Shown here in pieces: positions 8,732-14,463 of a stretch of DNA of 14,463 bases; the first letter of the stretch is position 1; every line of letters starts with the position of its first letter. This DNA is from an uncultured Lachnospira sp. (GTDB taxonomy: Bacteria > Bacillota > Clostridia > Lachnospirales > Lachnospiraceae): the NCBI GenBank assembly GCA_947306285.1, contig CAMZGB010000018.1:1-14463 (forward strand), written 5' to 3'. The notes beneath the pieces were generated by a model. The model was given only the letters and a program-made list of their open reading frames with translations. It made no database searches and was not told the DNA's origin. A program made the translations under genes and the position numbers.

Positions 8732-9769
8732 ATGAACATAGCAGTACTTTGTGGCGGACTTAGTACCGAAAGAGAAATATCAATAAAGTCAGGATACAAT
8801 GTGTGTAAGGCTCTAAGGAGCAAAGGACACAATGCTGTTTTGGTTGACCCATATTATAACAGTAATGACGCAAATATTTTCGAAAAGAGCGTTGATGAAT
8901 ACGATATTGACGTTGAGAGATATAAACTTGATTCACTAACAGGTGATATAGAATCATACGAGATAAAAGGTCGTCCATATTTTAGACCAAATGTTTTGTT
9001 TATTTTGGAACAGGCAGATATTGTATTTAATGGACTTCATGGCAGATACGGCGAAGACGGAATGGTTCAAGCAGCTCTAGATTTAAATGCTATTAAATAT
9101 ACCGGTTCGGGCCCTGTTGCAAGTATGCTTGGAATGGATAAAGGCTTGACTAAACAAATCTTTAAAGGTAAAGGTGTTCCAACACCTGAAAGCGTTTGGC
9201 TTAAAGAGAGCGATGATTATGATCTTGAAAAGATTGGAATGGATTTTCCGCTTGTTGTTAAAGCAACAAATGGTGGTTCAAGTGTTGGTGTTTATATCGT
9301 AAACAATGAAGAAGAATACAAAGACGCAATTTTTGAGTGTTATAAAATAGATGATTCGGTTTTAGTTGAAGAGTTTATAGATGGACGCGAGTTTTCTGTA
9401 GGCGTGGTGGGCGACGAAGTATTTCCTGTAGTCGAGATTATTCCGAAGGATGGCTGGTATGACTATACAAACAAATATGAGCCAGGAGCTACTGAGGAAG
9501 TATGTCCAGCAGAGTTAACTACAGAGCAAACAATTAAAATGCAGTCAATCGCAAAAGATGCATGTGACTGTTTGGGCTGCGAAGTGTATGCCAGAGCGGA
9601 TATTATCATGACTGAAAATGGCGATATGTATTGTCTAGAAGTAAACACTTTGCCAGGAATGACTGAGACAAGTTTGGTGCCTAGAGAAGCAGAGAGTTTA
9701 GGAATAAGTTTTGAAGATTTATGTGAGAGATTAATTGATCTTTCGTTTAAGAAATATGAGGATAAATAA
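8732..9769 (+). CDS. ddl: D-alanine--D-alanine ligase
   Basis: 345 residues. ATP-grasp enzyme that joins two D-alanines for peptidoglycan precursors in the cytoplasm. Seen: GGLSTEREIS with E13 (equivalent of E. coli DdlB E15), the loop GGSSVG (181-186), the omega-loop pair K248-Y249 in YDYTNKYEPG (the KY of DdlB 215-216), and metal ligands D290, E303 and N305 in RADIIM...LEVNTLPGM. The omega-loop tyrosine points to ordinary D-Ala-D-Ala synthesis, not VanA-type D-Ala-D-Lac. AAGGAG (8721-8726) lies 5 bases before the ATG. Its stop overlaps the murF start by one base (TAATG), so translation of the two is probably coupled. MurF uses its product directly. Confidence 0.95.
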   Translation: MNIAVLCGGLSTEREISIKSGYNVCKALRSKGHNAVLVDPYYNSNDANIFEKSVDEYDIDVERYKLDSLTGDIESYEIKGRPYFRPNVLFILEQADIVFNGLHGRYGEDGMVQAALDLNAIKYTGSGPVASMLGMDKGLTKQIFKGKGVPTPESVWLKESDDYDLEKIGMDFPLVVKATNGGSSVGVYIVNNEEEYKDAIFECYKIDDSVLVEEFIDGREFSVGVVGDEVFPVVEIIPKDGWYDYTNKYEPGATEEVCPAELTTEQTIKMQSIAKDACDCLGCEVYARADIIMTENGDMYCLEVNTLPGMTETSLVPREAESLGISFEDLCERLIDLSFKKYEDK

Positions 9770-11115
9770 TGAGAAATTTAACACTAAGAAATATTGCTAG
9801 AGCAACTGGTGGACAATACTTTGGTGACGAAGAATTATTAGACCACGAAGTTTATGGCGTAGACAAAGACAGTAGAGAAATCAAGGAAGGCTATCTATAT
9901 ATCCCATTTGTGGGAGCGAGAGTAGATGGTCATGATTTTATTGCGGATGTTTTTGAGAAGGGTGCACTTTGTACTTTGTCTGAAAAAGAGTTAGATATAG
10001 AAGAACCATATATTTTGGTTGAGAATTCTGGCCAGGCTCTAAAAGATATTGCTGAGTTTTACAGAGAGCAACTTGATTGCCAGATTATTGGAATCACTGG
10101 TAGTGTTGGTAAGACTAGTACAAAAGAAATTATTGCATCAGTTTTGGCAGAGAAGTTTAATGTTCTTAAAACTGAAGGAAACTTTAATAATGAAATTGGA
10201 ATGCCACTTACTCTTCTAAAGATTCGTGATGAGCACGAGGTGGCTGTTATAGAAATGGGAATTAGCTTCTTCGACGAAATGAGAAGACTATCTAAAGTAT
10301 CAAAACCTGATGTTTGTGTGATTACTAATATTGGAACATGTCATTTGGAAAACTTAAATGACAGAGATGGTGTTTTGAAGGCGAAAACAGAGATGTTTGA
10401 AAACGCTAAGCCAAATTGTTTTACAGTATTAAATGGCGATGATGATAAGTTGGCAACTATAGAAGAAGTGAATGGAAGAAAGCCAGTTTTCTATGGATTG
10501 GAAACTGATAGAGATATCACAGCAACAAATATTGAGCCAGATGGAATGAAAGGTACAAGTTGCAAAATTAAATATGAGGATTTCGATTTTGACACATACA
10601 TTCCAATTCCGGGACACCATATGATTTACAATGCTTTGGCTGCTACATGTATTGGTGTTCATTTTGGTATGACTTTAGATGAGATTGATAAAGGCATTAG
10701 AAACCTTAAAGCAATCGGCGGAAGAAATAATATTTATGAGAATAACGGAATAACTATTATAGATGATTGCTATAATGCAAATCCAATGAGTATGAAGGCA
10801 TCTATCGATGTTTTAAATAATTCAGATGGACGCAAAGTTGCGATACTTGGCGATATGTTTGAACTTGGCGAAGATGAGGAAGCACTTCACAGAGAAGTGG
10901 GCGAGTTTATAAATACGAAAGATATCGACTTAGTTGTTTGTATTGGTAAACTATCTAAAAATATTGCTGATGCTGTTAAAAATGCTGATGTTAAATATTT
11001 TGAGACTAAAGAAGAGTTTGAACCTAATGAACTATTAACTGAAGGAGATACAGTTTTAGTAAAGGCTTCAAATGGAATGAAGTTTAAAGAAATAGTTGAA
11101 GAATTATCTAAATAG
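9769..11115 (+). CDS. murF: UDP-MurNAc-tripeptide--D-Ala-D-Ala ligase
   Basis: 448 residues, typical length. It adds the Ddl product D-Ala-D-Ala to the UDP-MurNAc-tripeptide, completing the pentapeptide of the cell-wall precursor. The Mur-ligase P-loop is GITGSVGKTS (108-117), followed by the MurF-typical TEGNFNNEIGMPLTLL. Further motifs are the AVIEMGIS segment, the PGHHMIYNALAA motif opening the middle-to-C-terminal part, and DDCYNANPMSMKASI with GDMFELG in the C-terminal domain. The start overlaps the ddl stop; GAGG (9758-9761) is 7 bases upstream. A 54-base gap without a terminator separates it from the lipoprotein gene. Confidence 0.96.
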   Translation: MRNLTLRNIARATGGQYFGDEELLDHEVYGVDKDSREIKEGYLYIPFVGARVDGHDFIADVFEKGALCTLSEKELDIEEPYILVENSGQALKDIAEFYREQLDCQIIGITGSVGKTSTKEIIASVLAEKFNVLKTEGNFNNEIGMPLTLLKIRDEHEVAVIEMGISFFDEMRRLSKVSKPDVCVITNIGTCHLENLNDRDGVLKAKTEMFENAKPNCFTVLNGDDDKLATIEEVNGRKPVFYGLETDRDITATNIEPDGMKGTSCKIKYEDFDFDTYIPIPGHHMIYNALAATCIGVHFGMTLDEIDKGIRNLKAIGGRNNIYENNGITIIDDCYNANPMSMKASIDVLNNSDGRKVAILGDMFELGEDEEALHREVGEFINTKDIDLVVCIGKLSKNIADAVKNADVKYFETKEEFEPNELLTEGDTVLVKASNGMKFKEIVEELSK

Positions 11116-11169
11116 TTAGAAAGCTTTTATGGTTTGCCTAATAATTTGTAAAAGGTGTGAGGTAAGAAG

Positions 11170-12651
11170 ATGAGAAGAGGATTAAAGTTACTTATAATAA
11201 CAGTCATAATTGTTTTGGCGTGTATTGTGCTTAATGGTTGTAGGGAAAAAGTAGAGACAGAATCTCCACTAAAAAAGACACTTGAGAGCATTAACAAGTC
11301 ATCCAAGAAAAGTGGGAATTTGCAAGGTGTAAAAGTATATTACAACCAAGATAAAGAGTCTTTAGAAATTGGATTCTATTCAGAATCTGACATTGATAAA
11401 GCTTTTGATATTTTGAGTAGGAATATAAAAAATAAATCTGTTGGAACTATTTATCTTCATACATTATACAGTGTAGATGACGAGAAACTTGCAAAGATTA
11501 ATGAACGAGTTTCAAAATTGAATCCAAAATCCATTATGGTCTTTGGAATGGACAGAGAATTAATGGAATCAAAGAATACTAGCTGGACAAAGGTATTATC
11601 CAAAGTGGATACATTATATCTCCCGGGAGCAAGTGTATTTTACAATTATGATGATGAGAGTAAAAAGAATCTTCGAAAAATAAAGAAAGTATGGCTCTAT
11701 GAAGATGATTACAGTTGCTTGAGTCCATTCACCGATTTGGAAGAAGTTGGTATATATGCGACAGTTGAGAGTACAGATGATAGAGCTTCTACTAGGGGAA
11801 ATGTTTATGGTCCAAATGGGTCAGTTAATTATGGTCCAACTGTTGCTCCGTATGAGACGGCTACAAACAAAAATGGCAAAACAATAAAAGTAAAAGCAAA
11901 ACCACAACCTTTTGATTTTGATGAATCCTATAAGGAACCAGAAGATTATGCTCCATTAAAAGACGCTAAAAAATTGAAACGCTTAACTATAGCGCCATGT
12001 TTTGAAAAATACAAAATAAATATGGATGGATCTGGTTATTTGTTCGCACTTAGTAATGTACGAAATGACATAATGATTAATGAGCCAAATACTAAAATTT
12101 CAGAAAATAACTATGTGAATATAGAGGATTTTAATCAATTAAATACTAAGTTGACTAAATACACGATGAATAATGTTGTGAAAGCATTTATGTCAGATGA
12201 GGTTAAAAGCGCTTACAATAAAGCTAAAAAATTTAAGAAGAATAATAAAACACATAGAATAACAGGTAAAGCACTAGTGTACATGGCTAAACCAGATACG
12301 ACCATGTATAAGAAAAAGAGAGTATATCATAGTAGTGGAAACGTGCTTGATGAAACTCAACTTGGTAATAAGTATAAAATGCCTGAACGTGCAAATGATT
12401 ACGAATACTTTGTTTATATTTATCCTACTTATAAGTATTTTGGCAAGTATAACAAAGGAACTAAAGCTTATACTGAAACATACTGGGTGGAAGTGTTTGA
12501 TATGGATCATAAAATAGCTTATAAGAAATTGAAGATTGGATCAAAGAGACCAGAAAATCAATTAAGATATAGTGGAACACCACCTGTTAAACATGCTGGA
12601 ACAGTACCTGATGCGAAAGTTTACAAGTATATTAAAAACATTATTAGATAA
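11170..12651 (+). CDS. Lipoprotein of unknown function with LRR-like strands
   Basis: 493 residues; I do not recognise a named family. Residues 1-24 are a lipoprotein signal peptide: basic MRRGLK, a hydrophobic core, lipobox LNGC with C24. It is therefore predicted to be anchored on the outer face of the cytoplasmic membrane. Between residues 91 and 276 short beta-strand signatures of leucine-rich-repeat form recur: VGTIYL (91-96), KSIMVF (120-125), VDTLYL (146-151), IKKVWL (171-176), LEEVGI (190-195) and LKRLTI (269-274). Most are about 20-30 residues apart, with a 70-residue Gly/Pro/Asn-rich insertion before the last. The remaining 200 residues are Lys/Tyr-rich with no known motif. GAGG (11159-11162) is 7 bases before the ATG. 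It may be co-transcribed with murF, but an own promoter cannot be excluded. Confidence 0.8.
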   Translation: MRRGLKLLIITVIIVLACIVLNGCREKVETESPLKKTLESINKSSKKSGNLQGVKVYYNQDKESLEIGFYSESDIDKAFDILSRNIKNKSVGTIYLHTLYSVDDEKLAKINERVSKLNPKSIMVFGMDRELMESKNTSWTKVLSKVDTLYLPGASVFYNYDDESKKNLRKIKKVWLYEDDYSCLSPFTDLEEVGIYATVESTDDRASTRGNVYGPNGSVNYGPTVAPYETATNKNGKTIKVKAKPQPFDFDESYKEPEDYAPLKDAKKLKRLTIAPCFEKYKINMDGSGYLFALSNVRNDIMINEPNTKISENNYVNIEDFNQLNTKLTKYTMNNVVKAFMSDEVKSAYNKAKKFKKNNKTHRITGKALVYMAKPDTTMYKKKRVYHSSGNVLDETQLGNKYKMPERANDYEYFVYIYPTYKYFGKYNKGTKAYTETYWVEVFDMDHKIAYKKLKIGSKRPENQLRYSGTPPVKHAGTVPDAKVYKYIKNIIR

Positions 12652-12682
12652 AAAATGCGAGGCCTAATGCCTCGCTTTTTTT
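12650..12682. terminator. Bidirectional terminator between convergent genes
   Basis: GCGAGGC-CTAAT-GCCTCGC (12657-12675) is flanked by an A-run on the left and a T-run on the right (12676-12682). It can therefore stop both the lipoprotein transcript and the convergent exonuclease transcript. The two stop codons (12649-12651 and 12683-12681) lie at its edges. Confidence 0.9.
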
Positions 12683-13769
12683 AATTAGATAGTTGTTTTA
12701 AAAATATTTCAACATATGATTCGATATTATCATCATTTAAATCTGAAATTCTTAGATATTTTTTCTTAGAACTATAATCATTTTTGAAAATATATTTATA
12801 ATTAGATTCATCAAGACATGGTACAAATATATCATTAACGATTTCATAACAAGTGGATGCCTTAGCCTGGATGCGATGTTCTTTATCAACAAACTGTGAA
12901 ACACTTTTATGAATTGCTTTATCTTCAGATGGTAGATAATAGTAGTCTTTGTAGTTTTCAAAGAAAAGCTTGAGCGATCCATCCAGTGCTTTAATTTTTA
13001 TTTGACATTTCTTTTCTCTAGATATTATAGAGGTGTTGTCATCGTTATATGATACTCCAAGTGGGAGTTCTTGATTTGTTTCAAGCGTGATAACTAATTC
13101 ATTTTTACTTTCGTCATTTATGTCTTTATAATTCTTGATTTTCCACGAGTCTAATTTAAAGTTTCCGTTAAACAAGTCAGAAAGAGCTAATAATTCGGTG
13201 ATTTTTCCCATATACAAAACATCTTCTCTGTTATGTAGAAGTAAAGGGAAGATAAGTTTTTCATCTTTAGTTCTAACGTATTCTTTATACACTTCAACTA
13301 GCTCACCGCCAGTGAATGGATCTTTTCTATCCAAACCGATAGCCTCTTCTAGAGTTTTCTGTTTTAAGTTTGGAAGATTCAATAAATTTTTTAGTGATGA
13401 TATGTCTTTATAGATGTCTATGCTTTTAAGCCTGTCTAAATCTAAATCAATATTGTATTTTTCTGCACGCTCTTTCACAAATGGAATATCAAAAGAATTA
13501 CCATTGAAGTGGATTAGACATTCATAATCTTGTATAAACTTTTGGAAAGCCATAATAACATTAGCTTCATCATTATAGTTGTCAGCAAACCACTGCGCAT
13601 ACATCCACTGGTCATTTTCGAAATACATTACTCCAATCAAATAAATAGAGCAATACTTACGGGATAGTCCAGTGGTTTCTATGTCAAAATATAAGATTTT
13701 CTCTTTGTCGCAGAAACGTTCAATAGGATAATTGATATTGATTCCAGCTTCATCTTTTATCACTAACAT
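12681..13769 (-). CDS. YprB-like DEDD (RNase H-fold) exonuclease
   Basis: 362 residues from ATG 13769. The N-terminal half is a DnaQ-like 3'-5' exonuclease/RNase H-like domain. Visible acidic motifs are D29-x-E31 in FDIETTGL (Exo I), D94 in HFNGNSFDIPF (Exo II), and H179-x3-D183 in HNREDVLYM (Exo III, DEDDh-type), so all four acidic residues and the histidine are present. The match is to the 'ribonuclease H-like domain' proteins typified by Bacillus YprB, whose substrate is not established. Residues about 200-362 have no motif I recognise. The frame is open to a TTG at 13799, but ATG 13769 is the only ATG before the Exo I motif. It has no Shine-Dalgarno and a perfect TATAAT 7 bases upstream. 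It converges on the lipoprotein gene and diverges from the dehydrogenase. Confidence 0.88.
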   Translation of the reverse strand: MLVIKDEAGININYPIERFCDKEKILYFDIETTGLSRKYCSIYLIGVMYFENDQWMYAQWFADNYNDEANVIMAFQKFIQDYECLIHFNGNSFDIPFVKERAEKYNIDLDLDRLKSIDIYKDISSLKNLLNLPNLKQKTLEEAIGLDRKDPFTGGELVEVYKEYVRTKDEKLIFPLLLHNREDVLYMGKITELLALSDLFNGNFKLDSWKIKNYKDINDESKNELVITLETNQELPLGVSYNDDNTSIISREKKCQIKIKALDGSLKLFFENYKDYYYLPSEDKAIHKSVSQFVDKEHRIQAKASTCYEIVNDIFVPCLDESNYKYIFKNDYSSKKKYLRISDLNDDNIESYVEIFLKQLSN

Positions 13770-13776
13770 AAGAGAA

Positions 13777-13785
13777 ATTATAGCA
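13777..13785 (-). promoter_or_regulatory. Extended -10 of the exonuclease gene, adjacent to the ATG
   Basis: Minus-strand TGCTATAAT is a perfect extended -10. It ends 7 bases before ATG 13769, so the transcript would begin at about the start codon. There is no clear -35. Confidence 0.5.
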
Positions 13786-13814
13786 TAATTTAAGCCCAAA
13801 TAACTACGAAAAAG

Positions 13815-13823
13815 TGCTATAAT
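13815..13823 (+). promoter_or_regulatory. Extended -10 of the dehydrogenase gene
   Basis: TGCTATAAT, identical to the divergent -10 on the other strand. There is no clear -35. A start near 13830 leaves a leader of about 27 bases containing AAGGAG (13841-13846), 10 bases before the ATG. Confidence 0.55.
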
Positions 13824-13856
13824 ATTAAAAGATTGTGCAAAAGGAGATTGAAATAA

Positions 13857-14463
13857 ATGGCAGAGACAAGACCATATGTAGATTGGGATTTAATGAACAA
13901 TTTTATGATAGACGTTTTTGAGAAATACGGTGTTCCAAGAGAGGATGCTGCTATTTGTGCTGACGTTTTACTTGAGAGTGACAGACGTGGAATTGAGAGC
14001 CACGGTTGTAATCGTTTTAAACCAATATATTTAGATAGAATTAAAAATGGAACATTACTTCCAAAGACAGAGATTGAAATAGTAAAAGAAACACCAACCA
14101 CAGTTGTTATGGATGCTCATGATGGAATGGGTATGGTTGCTAGTCACAAGATGATGGAGATGCTTATTGAAAAAGCAAAGACATATGGAATGGCTGGCGG
14201 AACTATTTTTAATTCAACTCACTATGGTATTGCAGGTTATTGGACAACTATGGCAGAGAAGGAAGGTTTGATTGGAATTTCTGGTACAAATGCTAGACCT
14301 TCAGTTGCACCTACCTTTGGCGTGGAACCTATGATGGGCACAAATCCAATGACATTTACAATGCCAACGGACGAGGACTTTCCGTTTAACTTTGACTGTG
14401 CAACTTGTATTATGCAAAACGGAAAGATTGAGTTTTATGAGAGAATGGGAAAAGACACTCCAG
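13857..14463 (+). CDS. Ldh2/MdhL-type malate/L-lactate dehydrogenase (partial)
   Basis: The first 202 codons are present and the gene runs off the right edge; the family is usually about 350 residues. It is an NAD(P)-dependent 2-hydroxyacid oxidoreductase of the Ldh2/MDH2 family, which is unrelated to classical Rossmann-fold lactate dehydrogenases and includes malate, L-lactate, ureidoglycolate and sulfolactate dehydrogenases. Family signatures are ESHGCNRF (SHG at residues 48-50) followed by YLDRIKNG, the THYG motif with likely catalytic H122, and the segment GISGTNARPSVAPTFG continuing to GTNPMTF. AAGGAG precedes ATG 13857. The exact substrate cannot be told from this part. Confidence 0.9.
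   Translation, partial: MAETRPYVDWDLMNNFMIDVFEKYGVPREDAAICADVLLESDRRGIESHGCNRFKPIYLDRIKNGTLLPKTEIEIVKETPTTVVMDAHDGMGMVASHKMMEMLIEKAKTYGMAGGTIFNSTHYGIAGYWTTMAEKEGLIGISGTNARPSVAPTFGVEPMMGTNPMTFTMPTDEDFPFNFDCATCIMQNGKIEFYERMGKDTP

Noticed and set aside
8732..9769. VanA-type D-Ala-D-Lac ligase (vancomycin resistance).
   Set aside because: The omega-loop lysine-tyrosine pair of D-Ala-D-Ala ligases is present, and there are no vanH, vanX or vanRS genes nearby.
11116..11169. Separate promoter for the lipoprotein gene (TTAGAA, 17 bases, TAATAA).
   Set aside because: Both hexamers match the consensus at only about half the positions, which is not above chance in AT-rich DNA.
13770..13799. Exonuclease start at TTG 13799.
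   Set aside because: There is no SD, and the extension would run through a perfect extended -10 promoter element.
13817..14101. Minus-strand open frame of 94 codons at the right end.
   Set aside because: It is antisense to the well-supported dehydrogenase, whose family motifs are clear on the plus strand.

Overview
The window looks like a chromosomal segment of an AT-rich, low-GC Gram-positive bacterium, most likely in Clostridia and probably family Lachnospiraceae. The reasons are clear AGGAG-type ribosome binding sites on most genes, the gene families present, and a secreted protein ending in a lysine-rich fibronectin-III module of the kind common in that group. The taxonomic placement rests on recall and on the look of the proteins; no search was run. 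I see no tRNA, rRNA, CRISPR array, transposase or phage gene.

Layout from left to right. On the minus strand, 19-693 encodes a YtxH-like membrane-anchored helical protein. Divergent from it, an OGG-type 8-oxoguanine DNA glycosylase starts at about 841. The groES-groEL chaperonin operon follows (1820-3734). A hairpin-rich intergenic region (3735-3996) holds a strong terminator, two further hairpins, an enclosing inverted repeat, and the promoter of a large secreted beta-helix protein (3997-6588). After a second strong terminator comes the run recG-ddl-murF (6691-11115). RecG remodels stalled forks, and Ddl and MurF make D-Ala-D-Ala and attach it to the peptidoglycan precursor. A lipoprotein of unknown function with leucine-rich-repeat-like strands (11170-12651) follows in the same direction. 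A bidirectional terminator separates it from a convergent DEDD/RNase H-like exonuclease (12681-13769, minus). Divergent from that, an Ldh2/MdhL-type malate/L-lactate dehydrogenase (13857 onward) runs off the right edge.

Most of this is housekeeping: DNA repair, protein folding and cell-wall precursor synthesis. The less ordinary items are four. (1) The secreted 863-residue beta-helix protein has an unassigned catalytic core and an operator-like palindrome over its promoter. (2) Three nucleic-acid-maintenance genes (ogg, recG and the exonuclease) have no Shine-Dalgarno sequence and carry a -10-like box only 7-9 bases before their best ATG, which suggests leaderless transcripts. (3) A compound nested inverted repeat lies behind groEL. 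(4) groESL lacks the usual CIRCE operator. I did not find a clearly new multi-gene system here.
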